DNA from: Phoebastria nigripes
Lineage: Eukaryota; Chordata; Aves; Procellariiformes; Diomedeidae
Assembly (NCBI GenBank): GCA_035582835.1
Contig: JAYKAV010002375.1
Span: forward strand, 806,001-870,000
Direction of reading: 5' to 3'
Length of the DNA: 64,000 nt
A program made the position numbers and the translations under genes. This document shows, piece by piece, positions 41,190 to 52,355 of the stretch. The notes beneath the pieces are model-generated. The model worked only from the letters and a program-made list of their open reading frames with translations, was not told where the DNA came from and did no database searches. Every line of letters begins with the position of its first letter. The first letter of the stretch is position 1.

Positions 41190-41770
41190 TTGCATTTGAA
41201 GTTTCTGCTTTTAAGAGGGCCCAGACACCTGCTGGCTCATCCCTCAGCAGATGTCTTGGCTCCACTGTGGCACTGGGAGCCTGCAGTGCGGAGCCACTTT
41301 GGCCAAGGGGAGCTCCCAGCACCCAGCTCTGGTGATGAGCTGCTCAGGACCAAGAAAGGCAGAGCTGGGGACGACATAACCCTGCTCCATGAATGTCCAG
41401 CTGCGAGTCTATTTCTCAGATTCAAAACTATCCTTCCCAGCAGGGTCAGCGAGGCCGGCCGTGTCTGAGCACCAGGCGCCCCATGCCACGTCCCGGGGAG
41501 GGAGCACGCAGCAGCAAGCAGATGGCAGCGGCTCCTGCTCAGCCTCTGGCAAGCAAGCGCTGGGACCACGCTGGCATTTCATCCCGGGGCTCATGTCACC
41601 TTCTGCTGCCCGCTGGTTCTCCTCTCGCCCAGCCAGACTGTGAGCACCCAGCAGCCCCAGGACTACCCCAAATCCCTGTGCCAGCCTGGCCCCACTGCTC
41701 AGCGCAAGGTACAGCCCCAGCAGCACCCCTGAGCATCCCCCAAAACCCCTCAAGAAGGGGATAAACCCCC
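41190..41770. other. GC- and CpG-rich patch in intergenic DNA
   Basis: The segment is much more GC-rich than its flanks. In about 41445-41640 I count roughly a dozen CpG sites in some 200 bases (for example GCGAGGCCGGCCGTG and CCCGGGG-type words), which is high for AT-rich, CpG-depleted surroundings. Overlapping open frames on both strands (up to 123 codons) are expected from GC-rich DNA and show no recognisable domain. It could be a small CpG island for an unannotated transcript, an enhancer, or a GC-rich repeat. Confidence 0.5.
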
Positions 41771-43767
41771 CTTCATTTAAAATTCAGACTACTAGTAAGC
41801 TCTCCAGAGGAACAGGAACCTTACTAAATGCAATTCCTGTATATTACACGTAGTAATAATTTAGGTATTGGACAAGAATCTGAGAGATATTCACTGAGAT
41901 GTAAACAAAAGAAAAAATGAAAAATAATAAGGTCACTGGAAAGAATACATGTACCAAAAACAAGAGGACAACTAGATTGATACTGATTCGAGTCATTTAT
42001 ATCCATGTCTCAGCTTGTAACTTCCATGAGACATAAAATGAAAATAAAAAATATTTTTACCACNATGGTAGTTACAGGTCATTATTAAGAAGGTTTATTA
42101 AAGACTCCTTGTTTTTCGCTGAGGTTGAAAGCAATTTTGGACATGAATTTATATTCTACTGATGCCTGATTGACTATGAGTGCACTAAGATATTGCAAAG
42201 ATTCAAGATTTGACTGCGTGCAATTTAGGCTAAAACCCAAAGACACTTACAGTCAGACTGGGTTTTATGAAAGCCAGAAAAATTTTCAGTTCTCAAGGAC
42301 TTTTAATATTTAAGAGGAAGATAATTCGCTGAGATTTCATTGTTGATCATCATATGTAGTGTTATGAAAAGAAGATACTGAGCACAACACAGGAAAAAAG
42401 CATAAGACCAACATTTTTAAGACAATCAGCATCTGAGACTAGAATTGAGCCTTAGATATAAATTGTCATTAAAAAAAAAAAAAAAAGAGAATAAAGAAAG
42501 ATTTCTTCCCTGCAAAAACTATCAGAAAAGAAAAATTGCAGTCGAATAGCAGGGGAAAAAGATCATATCATTACAGCGATAAAGTCTAACAAAATTATTT
42601 GGCAATGAGTGGAAACATTAGCAGGCATTAGATCCATCATGCACAATAAATTACTTGAGGATATCTCATTCCCAAATGCAGCCAGTCAATGGTGAGGCTT
42701 CACACCGTAGCAAAATCCTTTTTTCATTTTCACTTGGCTCATACAATATACTTGACAGATAGAACAGCACACGGATCACTTCTATGCAACTTGCTGAAAC
42801 AAGGACATGACTTAGATCATGATTTGATTTCAGACTGTGACACCTTAGCGCAGTTTGAAATGCAGTAAGATATCTGCCTTACAACAACAACCAACAAATA
42901 GCATAAAATGCTCATGCTCTACACTTGTGGAAAAAATCAGTAACTTACAGAATCGGAACCTTTAACTAGGTAGCATAATCTGGNACTGCTTTAAAATATC
43001 TTAATTTAAAATTTTCATAGGATGAATTCCCTCAGGTTTGAGAACAGACAGCTGGTTAAAATCTAGGCAATTCTATTGATTTGACAGGAGCCAGAACAGT
43101 AAGAGAGAGCAGAGAATTTGGTTTATAAATTGAAGGGCAGGGCAGAGAGAAGAAAACTTTCTTATCTCATTAAAATGCATGACTTTTCACTTTCCTACAA
43201 TCTATGCATTATCTGCAGGTAATGTCCTTATTGTACTTACTAACAATGAGGGTGGATTTTAACATAGAAGCATAAATTCAGTCAAATAAAAAGGTTTATT
43301 CATTTGCTTGTTTTCACTGTTCAAAACAGATAAACCTTTACATTTTATAAAATTTCTGGTTTTTCACTTTACTTCCCAAGCATGAGTTAACTAACTCTTA
43401 AAACATCTCCCAGTGAGCTAAATATAATCTCCATTCACCTGACAGAGAAACCACCGCAGGAAGAAAGATATCAAACATTCTGAGGTAAGTGGTGCCGGAA
43501 ATAAGAAAGCCTTCATTTTAATTCTGAGTTAATACAGTAATTAGTACTAGGAAGATGTGAAATACTGCATACACGCTTGCTTGCACTCGGTATTAATAAA
43601 CCTAAAGTGGTTTATGTCTCTCTCTTATGTTTTTAGGTTTAGAGCCTGGAGGAAAGTTCACTGTAGTGCAGAGGACTTGCGAACGCAGCAGGTTTCACCC
43701 TGGTACCACAAGAACTGAGGAAAAGAGAAGCAAAAGAATAAAGACCCAACATCTGTTAATAACTTTA

Positions 43768-43802
43768 GGTCCCAATTCAGCAAAGCATTTAAATACGTGC
43801 TT
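43768..43802 (+). repeat. Short ancient amniote-repeat-like motif
   Basis: The string AGGTCCCAATTCAGCAAAGC followed by ATTTAAATACGTGCTT closely resembles a phrase (cccaattcagcaaagcacttaagcacgtgctt) that I recognise as recurring in sauropsid genomes as part of an old interspersed repeat. The family name is not something I can assign reliably. Confidence 0.4.
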
Positions 43803-45219
43803 GCATCCCTTTATCTTTACTAGAAAGACTGTGTCACCTTGCATATTTATCTCCTTTCTGATCTTNGGCTAATTCTTCAGACACCACGACTAAAAGGCAG
43901 TACATAAACAGTAAATGACTTCAGAAGATCTGAACCTCTGTCCTGAGTTTGTTTTTCTTTCTTTTTTGACTACACTTGGAGTACAACATTTAATTTTTAA
44001 TCGAAGGACACACACGGAGTAGTCTAAAATTGGAAGCCTTGCAGAGGTACAGACTTGAGTACAAAGCTAGAAGTGCAGAATAACTTGAAAACCAGGAGAA
44101 ACACTCACATATCTCTTAGCATAGAGTTTGTTCAGTTATTGGTGTATTTTAGGAAAAAAAGGGATCTTTTTTCACATGTGAAATTTGTGCAATTTTTTTT
44201 TCGCTAAATGATTTTAAAGTAGTTCTTCAAGATCCTAATCCGTGTTTGAGATATAAACTTCAGGCTATCAGCGATTTTGTTTATAGAATTGTGTGCCTAC
44301 ATATTATTTAGGTAGTCTACAGAGACCTCTAAAAAGGGTAAATAAGAGTTCCGATTGACACTTCATTCCATTTTCAATGCAAGGTGAAGCGCACAAAGAA
44401 AAGAAAAATCTACTGTTTCTGCCTGTGCATGGGAGAATTCTTGGAAATGCTTATGGGGTAGGAGTTTCAAGAGCACTGAATGCTGACCTAATCCAATATC
44501 GGCGCAATGGGGATTTCATTACTGGTATAAATAAAAACACAGTAAGTGTTTTTTGGAAGTCCTTGCCTTGTGCAGCATCAGGCATTCACCTTCCAGTGAC
44601 CTCCTCATAGATACAAGTCTCATACTCCGATAAAATGGCTTTCGCATATAGACAGGTCTGTTCTGTAACAGGCCAAACAATCCAGCCTGACCAAATGATA
44701 CACTGAAGGACTTATTTCAAGTTATTTCAACGCTCATTTGAGTTTTCAGTACATTCAAAGTCCAGTCCTTTGAAATTAGTCAATGTATGATCTTCAGGAT
44801 CAAAGTCCACGCTTGAAGAGCCCTCGCAGAACTAAGGAATACCACTCAGTATATGGGAGACATCAAGCAGGCAGAGCTGCAGCTAAAACATCTTTTTTTA
44901 TTCTCAGTGCAGCACACTCTGTATCATCTGCTGCAACTCTACAGCTCAAGAGGCAGCAATCAGCTCGCACGTTTGCAGAAGACCTGCCAGACTCCTCCAA
45001 AACAGCGTTCTCCTGAAAACTGGACATCTTCTGTCAGTTTTGCTCCGCATATTAAAAGCTATGGGTATGCGAAAAGGAAACTTGCGCTCTTGAAAAAAGG
45101 AGTGTTTCTTTTCAGCGCACGTAGGGATTATAAAAAAAGTATTCAAGCATTTTCTACAAAAATTAATACATGCAGAGAAGAAAAGGAAGTTGTGACTATG
45201 GCACTCTCGCAGCACACCG

Positions 45220-45295
45220 AGATCCTGGTCGAAGACATCCGATCAGGGACTTGAATCTGGGTCTCAGTGCTCCAGATTATACTGTTCTAATCAAA
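45220..45295 (+). mobile_element. MIR-like SINE tail
   Basis: GATCAGGGACTTGAATCTGG, then GTCTCAGTGCTCCAGATTAT and ACTGTTCTAATC, follows the tail of MIR-class SINEs ('ggatttgaacccaggtctcctgactccagatccagtgctcttaac'). The ends are not sharply defined and the flanking sequence is unrelated. The open frames across it (45170-45352 and the end of 44853-45254) are not convincing genes. Confidence 0.45.
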
Positions 45296-48200
45296 ATCTC
45301 TCCCTCTGTGCATGTATTTTTAGTGAAAATGTTTCCTTTACTACCAAGGTAATCACACAATACGAAAGCTTCTCGCAGAATATGTAGATTCCCTAACTTC
45401 TTGGTAAGAATTTAGCTTAAAATATATTATGCATCTGTAATTGCTCCCTTCCAATAAACAGAAAATGGTGCAACTCATCTTTGCTATGGGCCGCATCTGA
45501 GCAAAACAATTCATTGAATATACAATTAGAAATCAACAGGAACTATTCAAAAGGTACTTTAGTGTTTTATTGAACACCAGCTTATTCGTAAACCCAGAGA
45601 ACAATTACTTGTGTTGCTTTCTTATATTGACTTTGGATTCACTCACAACAGTTAAATCTAGACTAAAAGAAAAAAAGAGTTTAACTGGGAAGGTGAAGAC
45701 ATCAAATAACACAGTAAATTCCAGGCGATCTGAGTGCTAAAGGTTCACTTGCCTTAGAGGGTCCCAAACAGGATTCAGCTCAACAGAAAGCTGACCAACT
45801 CAATAGCAGCAGGGAGTATATTATTATGTAGATTATTTTAAGATGCAGTTTTAATAGGCCCTTCTGAGACTTGCCAGGGATCAAAAGTGTTTCAGGGCAA
45901 GAAGCAGGCTGGTCTCCAAAGGGATGAGCTACCATCATTTCCAGTAAGCCCAGCACTTCTGACTGTGAAGCAGGAGAGGGCTAACCTTGCCATGGGCAGT
46001 TACCTAGGACCTGGTCTGCAACGGCACTTGCTGAATTGTACCCACAGCAGATCTAAATGGAGCCGTGCTGGTGACTGCCAAGTCCCAGCAGCAGTCAACA
46101 GCCTTATCCTTACATGCTACTGTCCTGAGCGTACCTGCTGCCTTCACACAGGTGAGGACTACTTGCTGTCCCCGAGTGCAAGCGGCACGCCAGGGTTGGC
46201 TGAACTCAACTCAACAGCTGAACTCCTCAGACCGGGCTGCCATCACCCGCATGGACTACCGGGAGCAGGTCACTGAGCTGCATCCCCCGCCCCGTGCAAT
46301 GCCTGAGCATCGGTGGGCACCTGACAAAGCTGCAGCAGTATGCTCACAAGCAAACTATACACCACTAAGGAAAACACTTAAGATTGTGCTCTGCCCTGCG
46401 CAGCTTAGCCTTACAGACAGAGCTGGGGTGTTTTCACAGTCCTGCGGAGACCTCTGAAGGCAGCCTGTGTTCAGAAAAAGCATGAATCACTATCCGGAGG
46501 TGCCTGTCTCTCCTGATAGTAGAGAGAACCTACGTAACCATTTTCAATTAACAACTTTTTCTTTTTTTTTTTACAGCTGAAAAGACAGAGTGAAATTCAT
46601 TTTTAAGTATATGCATTAAGCTGAAGAGGCTGAATACACTAGGGCTCAACCTGCTGTAATAAAAACTGAAGAAAATGAATAATCAGGGAGGAATAAGTAG
46701 CTGTTTAAGTTCTCATTGCTGCCAAAGAAATATCAGCTAGGGAGAATAGGTTAAGCCTCCTGTTGGGTATTTGTGTTACACTTAGGAAAATGAGTTTGCT
46801 AATATTTAACAAAAAGGCCAGTAAGTCTTTTACTAATTGTTCTGTTCAAAAACTACCAAAAAGTCAAACATCTGATAGATTCCAAGTGACAAAATCTGGG
46901 AATTCAAGGAAAGAGGAGCTATTTTACAACAATCGCTTTGAAAAACACAGCCTTCTTCCATCCTCTTTCCGTTCTCCAGTGATGGAACTATCAACACCTA
47001 ACTGAAGTCGTATTTTCAACGTGGAGCTAACTCTTGTTGGATTTATCAACCCTTTAGAAGAAAAGATGGTTCAAAACGACAACATATATTAGCTACCTTA
47101 CAACTGATTTTTTAAATCACACTTCTAACCCCAAGGAGCATGGTTATCAGGAAGGATAGAGCAGAGAGATCCTTTAGGATAACTTCTTGGGGCACAAATA
47201 CAAGTCCAGGTGATCGCAAAGGGAGATCTGATGGAACCACATGACACTAGAAGCAGGTCCCATTAGGGAGGTCACAGCATACCAGGACAGCCACAGCCCC
47301 CAGAGCATCCCCCAAATAGCCACGGAGCCAGGGAATAGGCACTTCTGGACAAGGTCTGATGAATTTTGTTTACTAGGAAGTATCAGCTAATGGAAATCCC
47401 ACCATAGCATTTCATGAAGGAGACAGTGACCGAGGATAATAGCTGGTTAGTCCATTTTATGTATATTTTGGGGGGGAGTGGCAGGAGAGACGGGAAAGAC
47501 AGATTTTTCATCATCATTCTTTGTTCCATTATATTTCCCTTTCTGTTTAATCAGAGTTTCCCCTCCTCATCATAGCATTTTGCTTTGCTGCCGTCCTGCA
47601 GAAAACCTTCAGTAGGTCATAGGTAGTCCATTTTTCACAGATGAAAATGTCCTACAGTTGCTTAGAACTGGGGATCTTTATCAAGAACTGCTACACTCCC
47701 AATTTGTTACATCACTGATTTGATCTTCCTTTTTTCCAGCGTCATCCAACCCTTCAAGAACTGCCTGTCCTTCATATAACCTGGACTTCTTCCAGTACTT
47801 ACTAATCTATTGAGCTGAAGAAAAGAACCAAAGCAGGCAGCAAATGGTGAGACAGCATTCACCTCCTTCATCATACTCACTTCTAGATCAAAAGTTTCCT
47901 CACTCGTGTTCTCCTTATTAATTACAGGCAAGGGTGAGCCAGATATTAAACCAGTTTCCATGAAGATGTATAGAGGAAGGGTTTTACATAACTACCACCG
48001 TTCAGACATTCAGTTTAAAAAAGCAGATGCTTTGCTTAATTTCAGCACCCACAGAGGTGCAAACTCAGCAGTGTATGTTATGACACCATTTTGATGAAGC
48101 TAAAAAAACGGTGGAAGTAGTCAAGTTGACAAAATGGCCAATATTTCTATATTCTACAGAAGTTAAACTGTAACAGAGACTCAGACCTTTGACTTTTATA

Positions 48201-50475
48201 GCTGGTTCACCCCAAACTTGGTATCTTCATTTCAGCAAAAATATAAAAATACAACATTAATGAATAAGTCCTTAGTCTTATAGCAAGGTCTGTGCCAAAA
48301 TTATAAATGTTTTTATTCTCATGAGCACAAGCACCCCTTCTCTATGATTTTAGTTTGCTGGCTTGTCTTTTGCTTGTCTGTTTTAGAAGGAGCTCCAAAG
48401 GCTTCATAACAACAACAGGAAGGAGAAGCTTTACACAGTTTTGGCACAAGTTCAAAAATTGGTCTTGATTTACTCAAAAGCATATACACCCCCAAAAAGA
48501 TTATATCTAGAGCGATTTCAGTACTGAATATCTTCCATGCACAGCTCTTGTAAAGGAATTTAATTTATTCTACTTACAAACGTGGGGCAACGCCTCCTAT
48601 GCAGAGCAATGTTTCCAGTGCGTCTATACCTTGTCACATCTATGATAAAATTAATAACTAGGAACATTAACAAATCATTTGGCCAGTCTGAACTAGTTTT
48701 TATTGAAGATTAATTGCAGTAGCTTTCAACCTGGCAAAGACTTGTGCAGTTTGAGCTACACTATCAGAGAAATTCAGGGACTGGCAGTGGAAATAGAGAA
48801 GCTAGAGTAGGGAATTTCACTAACAAAATAAAAATTAAGATTTCAATTCACTTCAAGGAAAACGTAGCAACACAAGCAATGAGATTTGATTAAGGGCACT
48901 GCCATCAATGGACTGGAATCAATCAATAGGTAAGTGCTAGATGGATCTAATCGCTCTGACCAAAGTTTGCCATGACTGCGAGATGCTGATTTCTCATGGT
49001 TAACACTTACAGTTAGCCTCCTGGATTTGCTTGTGCCTGTCTTAAAGCAGAAGTATGGTCCTATCCCATGGCGTGAGCTCCCTCCTGAAGAAGGATACAA
49101 CTTCAGTCCCTTGCATGCAATGCCATATTTCACATCAGCGATCCTATACATGGACGCCCCCGCCTCCTAGATTTAGACAAGGCAAGCCTCACACTGAGCA
49201 GCAGCGGAGCATATTTACTCCAACATTTCTGTCAGGCAGCTGCCACTGTCACGTTCCCAGCTGCTCTTCCTTTTTTTTTTTTTGTGACTGCTCTTGCCAC
49301 AAAACAGTTGCAGTACTCGCCTGCGTCCCTTTTCACTTGCTGGGCAAAAGGCTGATCGCTGGCCAGCTAAAACAGATTTTGCTTTCTCAAAAGGGGCATT
49401 TATTTTCGTTTCTCTTCTCTCCTCAGCTGCCAGTTTTCTGGAAGTTANAGAAAATTATTTATCCTTGAAGCCTTTACTTCCCCATCAAATGTGGTTGTCT
49501 TTGTAAGATGCAGTTATATTCACTATACATAAATGTGAACAGAGCCAGAATTATCTATTTCTCCAACATCAGTCACACATCACACACAGCCTGGGTCTCT
49601 CCTACCCCCACAATTTTTTGGAAGCTATCTCCTTGCAAACATCAGGACTGCAGACATCAGAAGGGACTCACAAACACCACAGGCTACAGGTTCAGTCTGC
49701 CTCAGTCTTACAAAGGTGGGGAATTACAACATCTCCAGATATCCAGGGCACCGTTGAACATGAACAAGCCAGACATTATGAAACACTGCACAGAGTTTTC
49801 CTACAAAAATACATGTTTTTCTCTTGTTTTTCTAATCCGATTATTTTCCCAAGACATGGAAAAAAAGGATTACCAAAGGATTGGAGAGCTGTCAAAGAGG
49901 TTCAGAACTAAATTCCCAAGTATTGGTAAAAATACAAAAAAATGACCAGCAAAGAGGCAGTTCCCCCCTACTCTCCTCGTTCCCTCCCACCCCCAAGGAA
50001 ATGCTGGCATCCTGTTGAAGTGCCATTTTAGCACACCATATTTCGACTGTTGTTCTCACAGATAATGTCATCTTTAAAGCACTAAAAAGTGCAAAACTTG
50101 ATGCATACAATAAAAACCACACAGGCACCTCTTCTTCTCCAAGAAAGGCAGCTCAGTAAAATTCTGCCATAACAAGCAGTAAAGAAAATATTTTACTTTC
50201 AAATCCTTCCTCACAGAGTACCCACATCACAGATAAAACAAACATAATGAAAGGGAATGAATTATCAAGTGATGTTCCATCAGTGTGTTGACTGTACTTT
50301 TAACAAAAATATGGACAAAGATAAAATGGGTTATAGAAGCACATTCGGATTTTATCAGAACAATCTCTAGAACACTATTTAATCCAAATCTCCATGTTAC
50401 AGTTTAGCACTGCCCTGTAATCCTATGGAACAATGCCCACTTTATGCTTGGAATATCCATATTTAGAAAGAAGAT

Positions 50476-50481
50476 TTTATT
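50476..50481 (-). promoter_or_regulatory. ST8SIA1: Candidate distal poly(A) signal AATAAA for ST8SIA1
   Basis: TTTATT on the plus strand gives AATAAA on the minus strand, about 1.87 kb after the stop. The minus-strand sequence just after it (ATCTTCTTTCTAAATATGG) contains a U-rich stretch, as expected near a cleavage site. Choosing between this and the proximal site needs transcript ends. Confidence 0.3.
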
Positions 50482-50583
50482 ATGAAACATAGGTTTAAGA
50501 AGCAAAACATGATTTTTTTTTTTCATGTGTCCTACATAGATAGTTGAATTATTCATGTTTAAAGAAGAGCCATGGATTTTGCC

Positions 50584-50619
50584 TTTTTTTTTTTTTTTTT
50601 TTTTTTTTTNTTTTTTTTT
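50584..50619 (+). repeat. 36-base poly(T) tract (one N inside)
   Basis: T from 50584 to 50619 with an N at 50610. On the minus strand it is an A tract within or just beyond the presumed ST8SIA1 3' UTR, and an ATTAAA (minus strand) merges into it at its higher-coordinate edge. Confidence 0.95.
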
Positions 50620-51167
50620 AATTATATCTATGTAACTTGCAGCTGGTAGTCTACAAAGAGAGACGTTGTCAACATATGATAGGACACATCCCCCAAAATA
50701 CTAGCACTTTGGAGCTAAAACAGGTAGCACAGGAATTTGTTGTGGAAACCTGATGACAGTTTTGTTGTTTCAACACTTTGACTAGAATTTCAGCTACTAA
50801 TGATGGAAGGATAAGAAAGAGAACACTGGTCTGGATTTTAAAGTTAATGGTGATAACATCTTGCAGCTGAAATTGCACTGTGGACTGAGCTGGTATTCTC
50901 TTCTTGTCCTACAGTGCTAAACCTAAGCAAATGAACAAAAAAATTTCTCATTTACATGGCGATAGGACCATCTGCTGCCCAAGTAATAACCCAAAATAAA
51001 ACAGTCCTTCAGGCACTGCGCTGGCCGGAGCAGCGCACGTGCAATGCACACACTGACATAATTCACCCACCGCGAGGAGAGAGGCTGCCTTACATAAGGG
51101 CCTGCCATTTTCTTTTTTTACTTTTTTCTTGCTGGCTACGCAGTTTTTCAGTGCTCCCAAAGGCTGT

Positions 51168-51173
51168 TTTATT
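51168..51173 (-). promoter_or_regulatory. ST8SIA1: Candidate proximal poly(A) signal AATAAA for ST8SIA1
   Basis: The plus strand reads TTTATT here, which is AATAAA on the minus strand, about 1.18 kb after the ST8SIA1 stop. It is the first canonical hexamer I found when reading downstream from the stop. The flanking minus-strand sequence after it is A-rich and not strongly GU-rich, so usage is uncertain. Confidence 0.3.
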
Positions 51174-51806
51174 TTTCAGACTATCTTTAACCAGAGACAA
51201 TCTTGCAAGAAAAGTACAAGTCTTTAAGGCTAACGTTACAATCCAAGCAGAAGAGCTAGTCACACAAAGAGAAAGGCTTTCTGAAGCTTCAACTCATTTT
51301 AAATGACACATACATTCATTTCTGCAGTTTTTCTGCTATAAGCAAATGAAGAACCTCATTCTGCATTCCACTGAACACCTCAAATCCCCTTGACAGTCAA
51401 TGAACATCTAGAGTCCAAATGAATACAGAATTAATCCCCAAGGCTGGACAGCAAAACAGGTCAGGAACCATCCCTGCTACAAAAGTCACTGTGGAAATCT
51501 TGCAGCAGGTCAACTGAAACCAGGCTGCACTTCACTACTGGTTTTGTAACACAGGTTTTCTTTTCAGACCAATTTCCCTTAACCACCTCTTGCCCACAGT
51601 ATAGCATTAGCATAGCTATAAGTGCAATGACCTAAACTATCCTGATAAAACCTACAGCAAGTAGGTCCACCCACACTCAGTAGCAGGGCATTCCCAGGAC
51701 ATTCTTCTAACCAGATTCTTAGCACCCTTCACTGTCCCAAGAGTCCTTGGAGGAGTTGATGGTACTCGGCTCCTGGGGCTTTTAAGCCTTTCCTTTTCCT
51801 TCCATT

Positions 51807-51948
51807 GGGGAAAAAAAAGTAAAAGACAAAGAAAAAAAAGGAAGAAAAAAGAAAAAGGAAAGAAACAAAGAAAGTTAACAACACACACATGCTCTCCTAC
51901 ACACACACCCCCCCACACAGAGGGAAAAAAAAAAGGAAAAAGGAAAGT
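51807..51948 (-). repeat. Homopurine/CA/homopurine low-complexity tract (pyrimidine-rich in the ST8SIA1 message)
   Basis: On the plus strand 51807-51874 is almost all A and G (GGGGAAAAAAAAGTAAAAGA and onward). A CA-rich stretch with a run of seven or more C follows at about 51878-51918, then a second A/G run at 51919-51948. On the minus strand, the transcribed one, this is a long CU-rich tract flanking a GU-rich one. CU-rich tracts of this kind can bind polypyrimidine-tract proteins; that role is inference only. Confidence 0.8.
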
Positions 51949-52355
51949 TGTATGAGGTGCCAATCTGGAATGAAATGGATTTTTGAACAGACAGTCATAT
52001 TTGGCACTGTCAGCAAAAGCTTGTGGGTGGCCCTGTGTCTCTCTGAGCCTTAATGCCCTTTTTACATCGGTCATTTAAAAACGTCCCCCGGAAAGTTCAG
52101 CTGTGCTACTTCTGACATTATTTTCACAATGCTGCTGAATGGACTCGATGGAGAGATTCGCTTTCCCCCACCCCAGTTCCATAAAGCACTATACATTAAG
52201 GACGTATTCCATTTGGCCTTCAAGTAGCATTTTTATGGTCCATGCAGATCCACGATTATTTTCCCTTTAAAAAGAAACAACAGAAAACAGAACTCTCTGT
52301 TGGAGAGCACAGAAATTAAAAACTATTGGATCTCCCGAACCGGCTCCTACGATCC

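Larger units (their letters stand above)
41771..50475. other. Gene-free stretch downstream of ST8SIA1
   Basis: Holds the ancient motif at 43768, the MIR-like tail at 45220, a 16-base A run at 42471-42486 and a GC/CpG-richer patch at about 46040-46330. The upper part could belong to a longer ST8SIA1 3' UTR if distal poly(A) sites are used. Frames of up to 145 codons (49508-49945) look like chance. Confidence 0.55.
50476..52355 (-). other. ST8SIA1: Probable 3' UTR of ST8SIA1 (extent uncertain)
   Basis: This sequence follows the TGA of the terminal exon on the minus strand. No competing gene or repeat boundary is visible between the stop and the first AATAAA-type hexamers. The real end is unknown: 3' UTRs of ganglioside synthase genes can be long, and hexamers occur near 51170 and 50480 and further downstream. 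Contents are a long purine-rich run (pyrimidine-rich in the mRNA) at 51807-51874 and 51919-51948, a CA-rich stretch between them, and a 36-base A tract (minus strand) at 50584-50619. The open frames here (for example 51652-52074 minus, 140 codons) are low-complexity Phe/Leu-rich translations of these tracts and are not genes. Confidence 0.45.

Noticed and set aside
44853..45254. 133-codon plus-strand frame
   Set aside because: Its end runs into a MIR-like SINE tail and the rest has no recognisable domain.
51652..52074. Minus-strand 140-codon frame just downstream of ST8SIA1
   Set aside because: Its middle is a Phe/Leu-rich translation of the purine/CA low-complexity tract, and it lies in the presumed 3' UTR.
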